From positions 3,922 to 67,921 of the forward strand of contig JBJKSB010000073.1 of the NCBI GenBank assembly GCA_046704385.1: DNA of 64,000 nucleotides. The letters run 5' to 3'. This DNA comes from GH45 sp046704385 (GTDB taxonomy: Bacteria > Bacteroidota > Bacteroidia > Bacteroidales > SZUA-534). Each line of letters opens with the position of its first letter. The stretch's first letter is position 1. The position numbers and the translations under genes are program-made. Positions 26,201 through 34,807 of this stretch are shown here, piece by piece. The notes under the pieces were generated by a model. The model was not told the origin of the DNA, made no database searches, and was given only the letters and a program-made list of their open reading frames with translations.

Positions 26201-26317
26201 AACTCACGTGGTAACGAAAATTCAGCTGTAGCTTCTTATAATAGCGATATATTGATTGTTGGTACCAATACCCCATCAACTCATAACTATCTGTTTGGTA
26301 TTAATTTAACCTTTTAA
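23273..26317 (+). CDS. SusC/RagA family TonB-dependent outer-membrane oligosaccharide transporter
   Basis: A 1,014-residue outer-membrane importer. After the signal peptide (about 1-19) comes a carboxypeptidase-regulatory-like domain (about 22-98; VKVSGTVRSSSDNMALPGAN). The SusC-signature TonB box DVVVVGYGTQRKE follows (about 102-114), then the plug (about 115-220; GRMAGVQ, IRIRGTRSL, ILKDASATAIYGSRGANGV) and a 22-strand barrel ending in NYLFGINLTF. Energised by TonB, it takes up glycan fragments captured by its SusD partner, whose gene starts 12 bases after its stop. The length and motifs are complete. The specificity for xylan-type glycans is inferred from GH67, GH43 and esterase genes nearby. 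Confidence 0.97.
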   Translation: MKRILIGFILIVSCGFTFAQVKVSGTVRSSSDNMALPGANVIIKGTTQGTITDVDGHYQLDVPNADAVLVFTFIGYTNQEVPVAGKTQIDVSLESDMVSLQDVVVVGYGTQRKEAVTGSVASIKGDEMRDIPSSNITQALQGRMAGVQMSQTSTKPGAEMQIRIRGTRSLSGDNNPLVVLDGVPFAGTIGDINPNDIKSIDILKDASATAIYGSRGANGVILITTNKGEKGQEARISYNAYSGFKKAIKIPMMNGDEFAALRDAAGKYDDALDESRGTNTDWQDLFYRTGMVQSHDVGLSAGNDKGSYSLGLGYYKDQAVIPTQQYSRMSMRASIDQEVGKYFKIGLTTNSNYNVTEGTQVGMYGILSNSPLLNPYNADGTFKRTVNMPADQVWVYSRDVVNDLGNRWMSEQKGYGTYNNIYGEVKIPGIEGLKYRANIGLNMRTGNSGSFTGQGVNSSDENNLSSASASHSVNTNWAIENLLTYDRLFANKHKINVVGLYSAEETNYNKSTVRATNIPEEGFLYYNLGSAAGDITIDPNSPNTEYWVAGLESWMGRVMYSYDERYMLTATIRSDASSRLATGHQWHTYPAVSAGWNIGNESFMQSITALNLLKIRVGYGQTSNQAIAPYSTLGRLTTTPYNFGPDVYETGAYVTQLPNPNLGWEYSETMNYGVDFAAFNHRLSGTVEYYVTNTKDLLLYLGLPPTSGVSGFTGNIGKTQNKGIELALDGTIVDDYNGITWEAGVNFYSNNNKIVALASGQEEDVANHWFVGHPINVVYDFENIGLWQESDANMKMYETTAAPGAIRVKYTGEYDENGDPVRKINTDDRQILNLDPKFMGGFNTRVSYKGFDLSAVGAFQGGGMLISTLYSSSGYLNMLSGRRNNVKVDYWTPENTGAKYPDPAGPVTGDNPKYGSTLGYFNASYLKIQTISLGYNLNAKWINKIGIDKFRIYCTAQNPFVFFSPYHKESGLDPQTNSRGNENSAVASYNSDILIVGTNTPSTHNYLFGINLTF

Positions 26318-26329
26318 AAATTAATGATA

Positions 26330-28291
26330 ATGAAACATATACATATAAAAACTATAATAGCAACAGCCTTAATATTGTTGATGTTTGGTTGTGAAGATAT
26401 TCTGGTTGAACAGCCCCGGAGTATTTACACCCCTGAATATTTTAAAACCGAGAAAGGTGTACGGGGGGGTATTACAGCGCTTTACGCTGCACAGCGTAAA
26501 TATGTGTCAAATGGTTATTATTATAATGGATGCTTTAACGGCACTGATGAAGCCACTTATGGACAAAGCGCCGATGGTAATTTCCAGATTTATGATTTTA
26601 GCGGATTAGTTGATCTTACGGCAAGTAACAGTGTACAAGGTAGACTATGGAGTGCTGCTTTCCCGGCTATTAATACTGCCAGCGGTATTATTGAAAATGC
26701 CCAGGCGGTGGGTACAATTGGAGATGATCTGATTGCTGAAGCCTATTTTTTCAGGGCATATAACTACTTTATGTTAGTACAGAATTTTGGTGGTGTTCCT
26801 TTGGATTTAGGAGCAGGCCCAATGAAATTCAACTCAGGGACTGCAAGAACCTCGGTTCGAAATACTGTTCCAGAGGTTTATACACTTGGGATATTTCCTG
26901 ACCTGATTAAAGCAGAACAGGATTTACCCGCTGATCCACGTGTGGTAGGCGGTGTAACTAAAACTGCTGCCCGCTTGTTCCTTTCAAAAGCTTACCTGAC
27001 CTATGCATGGTGGCTTAAAAATCCAAAAGGTATTCCAACTTATCCTGATTGCCCACGCACTGATCCTGATGGACACGATGCTGCATATTATTTCCAAAAA
27101 GCGTATGATATTGCCTCTGGTGCGATTGATGATCCCGGACCTTTTGCTTTACAGCCTACATTCTATGACCTTACCCTGGGTGCCAATGACCGTAACAGCG
27201 AAGAGGTTTTATGGGTTGATTATACTGAAAATGACGAATATTATAACGGACAGAGTTTAACCTATGCCAGTGGTGCTGACGGTGATAACTTTGCTGTTTG
27301 GATGATGACATGGAATTACACTGAACTTACCAGTTTTGATGATTCAACACCTCCAAATAAAGTTAACTCTGTAGTTCGTGAAGCTGAACAACATTTAGGC
27401 CGGCCATGGATCCGTATGGCTCCAACCATTGGTGCCATCACAAAAACCTTTGCTGACAAAACAAATGACTCGAGGTACGATGGAACCTTCACCACTGTAT
27501 ATCGTGGAAACTGGAATAAAGCTTCGGATAATCCTTATCAGTATCTTATTAATGCCAATGGCATGAAGGTTTATCCTGGTGATCCAATCCTTACCTTCCT
27601 GGATGAAGAACCCGCAACTCCTATTACTTATCCTGACAAAGGAGCTGGTGATAGCAACGTTGGAGCCGGTACTCTTCCCGGCAGATCTGACTGGGTAATT
27701 GGACCAAGCGGAATCAGCAGAGTGGCTTACCCGGGTCTTTATAAACTGGGAACTTACCGCACAGATAATAGCGGTGGTTATGGTTCACCTAATGGTGGTA
27801 TTACCCGTCCATTTATAATCGCCAAATTCTCAGAATTGTACTTTATAGCTGCAGAAGCTGCGGTTGAAGGTGCAACTACTGTTGCCGGGAAAGGTGCCCG
27901 TGACCTGATTAATGTTATTCGTGCCCGTGCCGGTAAATGGCGTTTTGACAATAACGGTAATAAAGAGAAAATTGAAGACCATAGTGCAGATATGATTGCT
28001 GCCACACCAGCAACCATTGATATCGACTATATTTTAGCTGAACGTTCACGTGAATACTATGCTGAAGGTTATCGCTGGTATGACCTGGTTCGTACTCAAA
28101 AATGGGGAGAACCAGAATACGGAGGTCAATATGATATTTGCGGGGCAGCAAAAGGCGATCACACTGCAAAAACTTTTACACGTGATATACAACCTTACCT
28201 GTTCCTGCGTCCTATTCCACAAAGCCAGCTTGATGGTTTGGAAATGAGCGATGCAGAAATTGCTGCTTATCAAAATCCAGGTTATAATTAG
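26330..28291 (+). CDS. SusD/RagB family surface glycan-binding lipoprotein
   Basis: A 653-residue lipoprotein partner of SusC. The signal peptide ends in a lipobox with the lipidated cysteine near residue 21 (LILLMFGCEDIL). TPR-like helices follow (RAYNYFMLVQNFGGVPLDLG, the family hallmark, and ARLFLSKAYLTYAWW), and a C-terminal SusD domain carries FSELYFIAAEAAVEG and ILAERSREYYAEGYRWYDLVRT. I prefer the ATG at 26330 over the one at 26324, since it gives the more compact signal peptide. At the cell surface it caps the SusC barrel and binds oligosaccharides. A strong terminator follows the gene. Confidence 0.96.
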   Translation: MKHIHIKTIIATALILLMFGCEDILVEQPRSIYTPEYFKTEKGVRGGITALYAAQRKYVSNGYYYNGCFNGTDEATYGQSADGNFQIYDFSGLVDLTASNSVQGRLWSAAFPAINTASGIIENAQAVGTIGDDLIAEAYFFRAYNYFMLVQNFGGVPLDLGAGPMKFNSGTARTSVRNTVPEVYTLGIFPDLIKAEQDLPADPRVVGGVTKTAARLFLSKAYLTYAWWLKNPKGIPTYPDCPRTDPDGHDAAYYFQKAYDIASGAIDDPGPFALQPTFYDLTLGANDRNSEEVLWVDYTENDEYYNGQSLTYASGADGDNFAVWMMTWNYTELTSFDDSTPPNKVNSVVREAEQHLGRPWIRMAPTIGAITKTFADKTNDSRYDGTFTTVYRGNWNKASDNPYQYLINANGMKVYPGDPILTFLDEEPATPITYPDKGAGDSNVGAGTLPGRSDWVIGPSGISRVAYPGLYKLGTYRTDNSGGYGSPNGGITRPFIIAKFSELYFIAAEAAVEGATTVAGKGARDLINVIRARAGKWRFDNNGNKEKIEDHSADMIAATPATIDIDYILAERSREYYAEGYRWYDLVRTQKWGEPEYGGQYDICGAAKGDHTAKTFTRDIQPYLFLRPIPQSQLDGLEMSDAEIAAYQNPGYN

Positions 28292-28326
28292 GAAAAAGTA
28301 TTGTAATAAAATATTTTTACAAACTG

Positions 28327-28353
28327 AACCCCGGAGAATGCTCCGGGGTTTTT
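28327..28353 (+). terminator. Terminator of the susCD operon
   Basis: A perfect 10-bp stem AACCCCGGAG/CTCCGGGGTT with a four-base loop and a T run, 35 bases after the susD stop. Confidence 0.92.
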
Positions 28354-28506
28354 GTTTCCTTTGAATTATGCTTCCCTTCTCGGGTTAAAACCGTATCTGC
28401 AAAATTTATAATTATATAATTACTCAAACAGGAGTGTTTATGCAATAAATTATACCTAAATTTCAAGTGATCCGAAGAATGCCACGAAATAATATCGTAT
28501 AAAAAA

Positions 28507-28538
28507 GAGGCTCTCCCATTTTATCATGGGAAAGCCTC
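28507..28538 (-). terminator. Terminator of the T9SS CBM protein gene
   Basis: On the minus strand GAGGCTTTCCCAT pairs with ATGGGAGAGCCTC (one mismatch) around six bases, and six T residues follow. It lies about 150 bases after the stop of the convergent gene. Confidence 0.75.
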
Positions 28539-28546
28539 AAATATAA

Positions 28547-28660
28547 ACTAGTAGAAGGTTCATTAAGTAATATAAAACTCATCGGATGACTCGGGCTACT
28601 GGTTTATAAATAAGTCATCCGATGAGTATTTAAACAGAACTTTATGAACGCGCTACTAGT
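28547..28660. repeat. Nested inverted-repeat element between convergent transcripts
   Basis: Outer arms ACTAGTAG and GTTCAT (28547-28554, 28558-28563) pair with ATGAAC and CTACTAGT (28644-28649, 28653-28660), leaving a symmetric 3-base internal loop. Inner arms ACTCATCGGATGACT (28577-28591) and AGTCATCCGATGAGT (28613-28627) are perfect over 15 bp around a 21-base loop. The whole 114 bp could form a cruciform or a long RNA hairpin. No open frame is present. A small transposable remnant or a structured RNA are both possible. Confidence 0.7.
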
Positions 28661-28684
28661 ATAGATTATTTATGAAGTTATTTC

Positions 28685-29836
28685 TTACTTAATAAATTTA
28701 GCTGACGAAATATTACCTTTCGAGTCCTTAACCTGTAACATATAAACACCGGTTTGTAAACCCGATACATCAACGCTGATATTCGATTTAAGCTGGTTTT
28801 TTGCTTCCATGATACGTTTACCTGAAAGATCAAAAATTTCATAGGATTGAATGGCATCAGCACTTTGAATAGTTAACTGATTGATAACCGGATTGGGCGA
28901 AATTTTACATGTAAGTTTATTAGTTTTTTCTGAAAAAATACCAACCGGTATCTCAAGCCATTCATCATAAGTAGCACCTTCACCTGTAAAGTCAAGTGCA
29001 GTTGCGCCAGTTTCATCAGTTGGGGCAGCATCGGTATAATACAACGACTGAGATCCATCGTAATCTACTTTTACATCAGAACCTTCATCAATAAAACTAT
29101 CAAGTACCAAATATACAATAGGATCAACATTATCACCATCTTTTACCATTTTTGCACTGGTAGCAGTAACTGATGCGCCGTCAACAGTAATGGTAAAAGC
29201 CCCAGGTGATACTACGGAAGCATAATCAAGCGGATATCCAAAATTAACAGCCATAACTTTATTATTATAAGTTATACCGCCAATGGTTGATTTTTCAACA
29301 ATTACATCATCAACGAAATATTCGCCTACTTCGAAAAAGTGAATCGGGTAGCGGAATGTGGTAGGATCACCAGTGCCCAAATCGGTACTACTTGTAATAT
29401 AGACCATGCAATTGTAATAATGGTAATCTTCGCCAATTACAATACCGCTATTATCGGCAATTTGACCATAATCATTATTTCCGACTGTGATATTAACTGC
29501 CGGTAAATCCCCGGTGGTTCCTTTAATCCACATGCCAATACGGTATGAGGTGCCTTCTTCAACCGGAACACCTTGAATAACTGACTGGTTATCCCATGGG
29601 TTTGCAGGTGCTTCAGCAATTGTAACATGCAGATATCCATCTCCGGTATGAGCTCCACTGGCATCATCAGAAACCTCTTCTAAAGCAGCGGTTGAATTCC
29701 AAATAGAAATACCATCGGTAAAATCACCAATTGAGGTGCCTGTTTCATAACCATAATATGCTACGGTATCCTGGGCTAAAGCAGGAAAAGTAAAAGCGCA
29801 AACAATTAAAACAGAAAGTAAAGCAAGTTTTTTCAT
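28685..29836 (-). CDS. T9SS-secreted carbohydrate-binding protein (CBM4/22-like, sorting domain)
   Basis: A 383-residue protein exported by Sec (signal peptide about 1-21) and then by the type IX system. Residues about 25-175 look like a CBM4/CBM22-type jelly roll (HTGDGYLHVTIAEAPANPWD, TSYRIGMWIKGTTG, EYFVDDVIVEK). Residues about 195-285 form an Ig-like or SwmB-like domain. The last about 75 residues are a type A sorting domain (ISPNPVINQLTIQSADAIQS, SYEIFDLSGKRI, LQTGVYMLQVKDSKG, ending SSAKFIK). It probably binds glycan at the cell surface, taking the place of a SusE/SusF protein. It converges on susCD. The binding target is inferred from context only. Confidence 0.8.
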   Translation of the reverse strand: MKKLALLSVLIVCAFTFPALAQDTVAYYGYETGTSIGDFTDGISIWNSTAALEEVSDDASGAHTGDGYLHVTIAEAPANPWDNQSVIQGVPVEEGTSYRIGMWIKGTTGDLPAVNITVGNNDYGQIADNSGIVIGEDYHYYNCMVYITSSTDLGTGDPTTFRYPIHFFEVGEYFVDDVIVEKSTIGGITYNNKVMAVNFGYPLDYASVVSPGAFTITVDGASVTATSAKMVKDGDNVDPIVYLVLDSFIDEGSDVKVDYDGSQSLYYTDAAPTDETGATALDFTGEGATYDEWLEIPVGIFSEKTNKLTCKISPNPVINQLTIQSADAIQSYEIFDLSGKRIMEAKNQLKSNISVDVSGLQTGVYMLQVKDSKGNISSAKFIK

Positions 29837-30469
29837 AATTATAGAATTTTAGGTTTAAAGTAAAGTTTAAGATATAAAATAAATTGCTATTTATTCAATA
29901 TTCTCCTATGTTTTTTTTACATAATTTTCATTTTTTCAATAAGGAAAGCTCATAAAAACATGCACTTACACAAAATGGCTAATAGAAAAATTTGAGACTC
30001 TATATGATGGTTTTCTATGCTTATTCCTGAAAATTAATATTACAAAACTTATATAATTTTTAAAATTTTAAGGATCATTAAAACAGTTAGTGAAATAACA
30101 ACAGCTATAGTTACCTCAAGGAATGAAAGCGATGATGTTTTGTTTTTATTTTTCATCAATAATGTTCTTGACAGGGTGTACTTTTTCTTTTATTACACAA
30201 AATTATATGAATATGACTATTTTGGGGGTAAAAATGTGTTGACTTTGTACTACTGAATTATTGAGGTGGATAATTTTGGCCCTAAGGAGTAATATTTTTA
30301 TACAAACAGGATGTAGTTTATGAAATATCAATTTATTAGGAATTCAATCCCAATTAGCCAAAAAATTTTGAAAATTCAGTTAAAAATATAGCAGTTACAA
30401 CATAATACCAGATAACGTGCTTGTGAAAATGCAGAATAAAAGATTAAAAGTCCATACAGTTATCACTCT
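29837..30469. other. Intergenic region with little recognisable content
   Basis: About 630 bp, AT-rich. Apart from the possible small frame at 30049-30156 I see no gene, RNA, terminator or clear repeat. The part at 30220-30310 is less AT-rich but gives no motif. Confidence 0.5.
30049..30156 (-). CDS. Possible small membrane peptide, 35 residues
   Basis: An ATG-started frame of 35 codons encodes a charged N-terminus (MKNKNKTSS) followed by one hydrophobic helix (about 14-33, VTIAVVISLTVLMILKIL). The SFLEV junction recalls pilin-like signal sequences, but the protein is too short for a pilin. No promoter or conserved context supports translation, and AT-rich intergenic DNA makes such frames by chance. 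It is listed because it is the only plausible coding content in this gap. Confidence 0.22.
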   Translation of the reverse strand: MKNKNKTSSLSFLEVTIAVVISLTVLMILKILKII

Positions 30470-31456
30470 CTAATATGGACCCCTGATGTTTGGCAAAATA
30501 TTTTTCGAGTAATAATTATATAGGTCATTATGCAGCCTTTCAGGTAATTTCTCAATTCGGGCAATCCCGGTGTTTGCTTTTACCTGATTGGCGCTGCTGG
30601 CACCAGGAATAATGGTGCTTACAGCCTCATGATCCAGAATCCACCTAAGAGCTAATTGAACCATCGACAAATTTCCGGGTCTGAATTGCTTATCAATTTC
30701 ATTTGCCAACTCCACTCCTTTTTCAAAAGGAATTCCTGCAAAAGTTTCCCCAACATTAAATGCAGCCCCATCGCGGTTATAATTTCGATGATCCGATTCG
30801 GCAAACTTTGTGTTTTTATTAAATTTTCCTGACAATAAACCACTTGCCAGGGGTAACCTCACAATTATACCAATACCTTTTTCCTGAGCTTTTGGAAATA
30901 ATTCGCCAATTAACTTCTGACGAAAAATATTGAATATTACCTGCAACGATAACAATCCTTCCTGTTGAATACAAATCAGTCCTTCTTCCACAGTTTCCAC
31001 ACTGGCTCCAAAGTTTTTAATTAAACCTTCGCTTTTAAGGTCACGAAGCCAATCAAAAACATGTCCTTTAACTAATTCCGATGTTGGAATACAATGCAAT
31101 TGTACCAGGTCAAGCGACTCTACTCCTAATCGTTCCATGGATGCCATGATTGATTTTTTCATAACATCTTTAGTGTATTTGTCAGGATAGACATTATCGC
31201 CACGGCCAAATTTTGTGGCAACCCTTACCTGTTTTGCGGTGTTTTTTAAAAATTCACCAATAATTCGCTCACTTTTGCCCCCTCCGTAAACATCAGCAGT
31301 ATCAAAAAAAGTGACACCATTATCCACTGCGGTATTTAATATCTCAAATCCTTTTTCGTTTGATATTCCATCACCCCAATCGCCACCTAATTGCCAACAT
31401 CCAAGCCCAATTTCGCTAACTTCAAAACCTTTTTTCCCAAGCCTGTTCTGCTTCAT
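30470..31456 (-). CDS. Aldo/keto reductase
   Basis: A 328-residue NAD(P)H-dependent reductase with a TIM-barrel fold. The catalytic tetrad is visible: Asp52 and Tyr57 in FFDTADVYGGG, Lys in RVATKFGRG (about 82), and His in LVQLHCIPT (about 121). The C-terminal cofactor segment is STIIPGASSANQVKANTG. It lies 30 bases after the GH67 gene on the same strand, as the third gene of a lacI-GH67-reductase operon. Its substrate is probably a sugar or a sugar-derived aldehyde from the same pathway, but glucuronate, xylose or an unrelated aldehyde cannot be separated by sequence. Confidence 0.92.
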   Translation of the reverse strand: MKQNRLGKKGFEVSEIGLGCWQLGGDWGDGISNEKGFEILNTAVDNGVTFFDTADVYGGGKSERIIGEFLKNTAKQVRVATKFGRGDNVYPDKYTKDVMKKSIMASMERLGVESLDLVQLHCIPTSELVKGHVFDWLRDLKSEGLIKNFGASVETVEEGLICIQQEGLLSLQVIFNIFRQKLIGELFPKAQEKGIGIIVRLPLASGLLSGKFNKNTKFAESDHRNYNRDGAAFNVGETFAGIPFEKGVELANEIDKQFRPGNLSMVQLALRWILDHEAVSTIIPGASSANQVKANTGIARIEKLPERLHNDLYNYYSKNILPNIRGPY

Positions 31457-31486
31457 TATATTGAATTTAATTACTAAAAATAAAAT

Positions 31487-33646
31487 TTATCGCTCTCGTA
31501 TCCCGGGAACGTATCTCTTTTGTATGCTCTCATAATAATTCAGATCGTGATCGGGCTTCGACAAACCTTCCGGTATTGGCATTCCGGAAAACTGCTGGAA
31601 GTATAATACGCAGGCATCCCGCCACCAGGCTGCTTCTTTAGCCTGAATTTTTAACAATTCTCTTACGTGAACAAAGCGGTCGTTATCAATATAGGGTTTC
31701 AGGGTTTCCCATTGTTTTTGTTTTGCCACAACAGCCTGAACACCGTCATAATAATGATAACATAATTCATCCCACAATGTATTTCCCGATTTAAGTTTAT
31801 AGGTCCATGGAACATGATGAAACCATAACAAATATTCTTCAGGACATGTTTTAAGATCGTTAAATTTATTGGCTACTTCAGGAAAATATTGCGACACTGC
31901 ATCACTTCCTGTCTTTGAGCGATCGAAACCTACTCCATTTTCGTCAGCTTTGTGATAATAAACTGCTGTCCAATCAGGCCTTCCTCCTGTTACCCATGGA
32001 CCCGGACCATAATGATGGTTCCTGGCCATAATATGATGCAGCCCAAGAGGAGTCATATAATTCACCAAATCCTCGCGTGAACTTAACATCATAGTTTCAG
32101 CCGTATCAATAAAAGTTTTATTAGTTGTGAATGTCATTTTAAGCCATTCCTCTGCAATTTGTCCGGATGATAAATCCGGATTCCAGGCCAATCGTCCATA
32201 AGCATACCAATTAGCCTGGGCAAAAGGATGACCACACCAGTTTATTTCATTACCGATATTTGCCACCCCTGCAATTCCTGATGTACTATGATTATCGAGT
32301 TTTCCTTCAATTATTTTAGCAACCGTTGAACCCTTTCCTTTGGCATAGGTATCGGCATCAAGCACTTCTTTAAATAAAGGAGCTTCATAAAACAAATGGG
32401 TTGCATCACCTGTATATTCCTGGGTAATCTGAAATTCCATCATCAACGGAGTTTCGGGCATAGCTCCGAATAGAGGATGAAAAGGCTCACGGGGCTGAAA
32501 ATCGATAGGACCGTTTTTCACCTGAATCAACACATTTTTCCTGAATTTGCCATCAAGAGGCTTAAACTCATTATATGCTTGTTTGGCCCTGTCGTCGGGT
32601 ACTTCGTGGCTGTAAACAAACGCTCTCCACATAACAATTCCTCCATATGGTCCCACTGCATCAGCGAGCATGTTAGCTCCATCAGCATGTGTCCGATTGT
32701 AATCCTGGGGACCCGGCTGCCCTTCAGAATTGGCTTTAACCAAAAAACCACCAAAGTCAGGAATTGCAGCATAAATTTCTTTGGCCTTAGCTTTCCACCA
32801 TTGCTGAACATCTTTATCCAGCGGATCAGCAGTTTCCAGTCCTCCTATTTCCTTTGGTGCACTAAAACGGGCTGTCAGGTACACTTGTATACCATAAGGA
32901 CGGAGGGCCCCTGCCAATGCTTCCAGTTTTTGAATATATTCGGCCGTCAATACCAATGCATTGGCATTTACATTGGTAACCACCGTTCCGTTTATACCAA
33001 TTGATGCATTGGCCCTGGCATAATCGATATAGCGTGGATCAATATAATCAGGAAGTTTATGCCAGTCCCATATCGAAAAGCCTGCGAATCCCCTTTCAAT
33101 GGTCCGGTCAAGATTATCCCAGTGGTTCAAAACCCTATGTTCAATTTTGGGAACTGATGTTAAATTCAAAGTATCAGTATTGGAATGCTCCTGCAACAGG
33201 TTTAAAAACCTGAAACTCCCGTAAAGTACTCCTATATCCGTATTTGCTGTAATTACTATCAGGTCGGCATCCTGGTTTTTTTTGTGAGTAATTAAAAATC
33301 CTTCGGCACCCAATTTTTTAACAGCTTCCTTTACATCTATGTTTGCTATTTCAGCCAAATCAGATGCCTTTCCAATTAAAACAGTGGTACTGGCAGTAAA
33401 ATTCCCGTTAACCTGTGGTGTTTTATCAATAAGTCCATTTATCCCCCTGTTTAATTCACTCTGAACAGCATCGAGCGTAGCTGAATTACCTAAAACACTT
33501 ACATTATCCAACACCTTGGAATATTTTTCTAATAATACAGAATCATTTACTTTAGCGTAGCGTAACCAAAGGTTGTATCCATTTTCAGCTGAAGCTGTAA
33601 AAAACAGGATACTAAACAATAAAAAGGTAAAAATTTGCTTACTCAT
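31487..33646 (-). CDS. GH67 alpha-glucuronidase
   Basis: A 719-residue enzyme that removes (4-O-methyl-)glucuronic acid from the non-reducing end of xylo-oligosaccharides. After a signal peptide (about 1-20) come the N-terminal domain (YNLWLRYAKVNDSVLLEKY), the catalytic barrel and the helical C-terminal domain. Candidate catalytic residues from family knowledge are Glu308 in KANSEGQPGPQDYNRTHA, Asp382 in NGPIDFQPREPFHPLFG and Glu409 in FQITQEYTGDATH. The length is normal. The gene start overlaps the end of the lacI gene by eight bases. GH67 is the strongest evidence that this locus handles glucuronoxylan. The signal peptide places it in the periplasm. Confidence 0.96.
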   Translation of the reverse strand: MSKQIFTFLLFSILFFTASAENGYNLWLRYAKVNDSVLLEKYSKVLDNVSVLGNSATLDAVQSELNRGINGLIDKTPQVNGNFTASTTVLIGKASDLAEIANIDVKEAVKKLGAEGFLITHKKNQDADLIVITANTDIGVLYGSFRFLNLLQEHSNTDTLNLTSVPKIEHRVLNHWDNLDRTIERGFAGFSIWDWHKLPDYIDPRYIDYARANASIGINGTVVTNVNANALVLTAEYIQKLEALAGALRPYGIQVYLTARFSAPKEIGGLETADPLDKDVQQWWKAKAKEIYAAIPDFGGFLVKANSEGQPGPQDYNRTHADGANMLADAVGPYGGIVMWRAFVYSHEVPDDRAKQAYNEFKPLDGKFRKNVLIQVKNGPIDFQPREPFHPLFGAMPETPLMMEFQITQEYTGDATHLFYEAPLFKEVLDADTYAKGKGSTVAKIIEGKLDNHSTSGIAGVANIGNEINWCGHPFAQANWYAYGRLAWNPDLSSGQIAEEWLKMTFTTNKTFIDTAETMMLSSREDLVNYMTPLGLHHIMARNHHYGPGPWVTGGRPDWTAVYYHKADENGVGFDRSKTGSDAVSQYFPEVANKFNDLKTCPEEYLLWFHHVPWTYKLKSGNTLWDELCYHYYDGVQAVVAKQKQWETLKPYIDNDRFVHVRELLKIQAKEAAWWRDACVLYFQQFSGMPIPEGLSKPDHDLNYYESIQKRYVPGIRER

Positions 33647-34673
33647 GAGGTATATTTTTTATTGATGACTGACGAACAACCAAATCTGATTTCAGTACGT
33701 TGTGATTGATCAGATTTATATTACTATTTCCTAAAATATGTTCAATTAAATGATTAGTAACCATGGAACCCAACTCAAAAGCCGGATAATTTACAGAACT
33801 CAATTCGGGCGATATAATTTCGCAAATGGGGTCATTATTAAAGCCAACCAGGGCAATGTCATCAGGAACGTTATAGCCAAGCCTTTGCAACTCAGACATA
33901 CAACCAATAGCCATCTGGTCATTAGCTGCAAATATTCCATCAACCTGTATCTTATTCTCAAATATAATGTTGGCAGCCTTCTTTCCCGATTCAAATTCAA
34001 GCACATCCATAGCAATTACCATCCCCTTGTTCTGAAGCTCAGCATCAGCTATGGCCTTATAAAATCCATTCAACCGTTTGGCATAGGTATAACTTTTTGT
34101 TTCCAGCGTAAGATGAATCAGATTTCTACAGCCATTGTCGATCAGATGCTGGGTTGCCTTGTATCCGGCTTCAAAATTATCAATCATATAGGTTGAAAAG
34201 TCAGGACTGTCAGGCGTACGATCAAAAAATACAACGGGTATACCCTTTGATACAAAAGGCTTGAAATGAAGCGTAGAATCGGTACTTTGCGAAAGTGAAA
34301 CGATTAAACCATCCACTCTTTTTTTAAACATTGATTTCGCATTTGACTTTTCTTTTTCCATATCTTCGAGCGACTGACTGATTAAAAGGCTATACCCCTT
34401 ACTTGCAGCTATTTTCTCAGCTCCGGCCAAACATCGTGAAATAAACTTACTATCCAGTTTAGGTACAATTACCCCAATGGTTTTTGTATCCTGATTCCGA
34501 AGATTTGATGCGAATGTATTCGTTTGATATCCAACCTTATCGGCATATTCCATTACCCTTTCGCGGGTTAATTTATTAATCAACTTGTTATCGTTAAGAG
34601 CCCGGCTTACTGTTGATGGCGACAAATGCAATTCTTTTGCTATGTCATATATGGTAACTTCTTTTTCGGCCAT
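33639..34673 (-). CDS. LacI family transcriptional regulator
   Basis: A 344-residue repressor. The helix-turn-helix (about 6-27, TIYDIAKELHLSPSTVSRAL) and hinge (NTFASNLRNQDTKTIGVIVP) precede a periplasmic-binding-protein-like sensor domain (about 62-335) with FFDRTPDSPDFSTYMIDNFEAG and VDGIFAANDQMAIG. It heads a minus-strand operon with GH67 and the aldo/keto reductase. A palindrome TTGCAA-TCGG-TTGCAT at 34718-34733, with the CG centre typical of LacI sites, lies just upstream. The regulator therefore probably controls itself and perhaps the divergent HTCS gene. The inducer is likely a xylo- or glucurono-oligosaccharide or a product of it. Confidence 0.94.
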   Translation of the reverse strand: MAEKEVTIYDIAKELHLSPSTVSRALNDNKLINKLTRERVMEYADKVGYQTNTFASNLRNQDTKTIGVIVPKLDSKFISRCLAGAEKIAASKGYSLLISQSLEDMEKEKSNAKSMFKKRVDGLIVSLSQSTDSTLHFKPFVSKGIPVVFFDRTPDSPDFSTYMIDNFEAGYKATQHLIDNGCRNLIHLTLETKSYTYAKRLNGFYKAIADAELQNKGMVIAMDVLEFESGKKAANIIFENKIQVDGIFAANDQMAIGCMSELQRLGYNVPDDIALVGFNNDPICEIISPELSSVNYPAFELGSMVTNHLIEHILGNSNINLINHNVLKSDLVVRQSSIKNIPHE

Positions 34674-34807
34674 TAATTATTGTTTTGAAGCAAAAATAAC
34701 AATTTTTGCAATATTACTTGCAATCGGTTGCATTTTTTAATTAAAAACACAATCTTTGTATTGTTATATTTGCAAAACAACATTATAATAACTTAAAACG
34801 CAAACTT
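34674..34807. promoter_or_regulatory. Divergent lacI / HTCS promoter region with LacI-type operator
   Basis: The operator TTGCAATCGGTTGCAT (34718-34733) is a near-perfect dyad, with a further TTGCAA half site at 34707-34712. The lacI -7 element TATTTTTG (minus strand, 34698-34691) lies 18 bases before its ATG; the operator covers the -33 region. The HTCS -7 element TATATTTG lies at 34765-34772, 36 bases before its TTG start. One repressor bound here could affect both transcripts. Confidence 0.75.
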
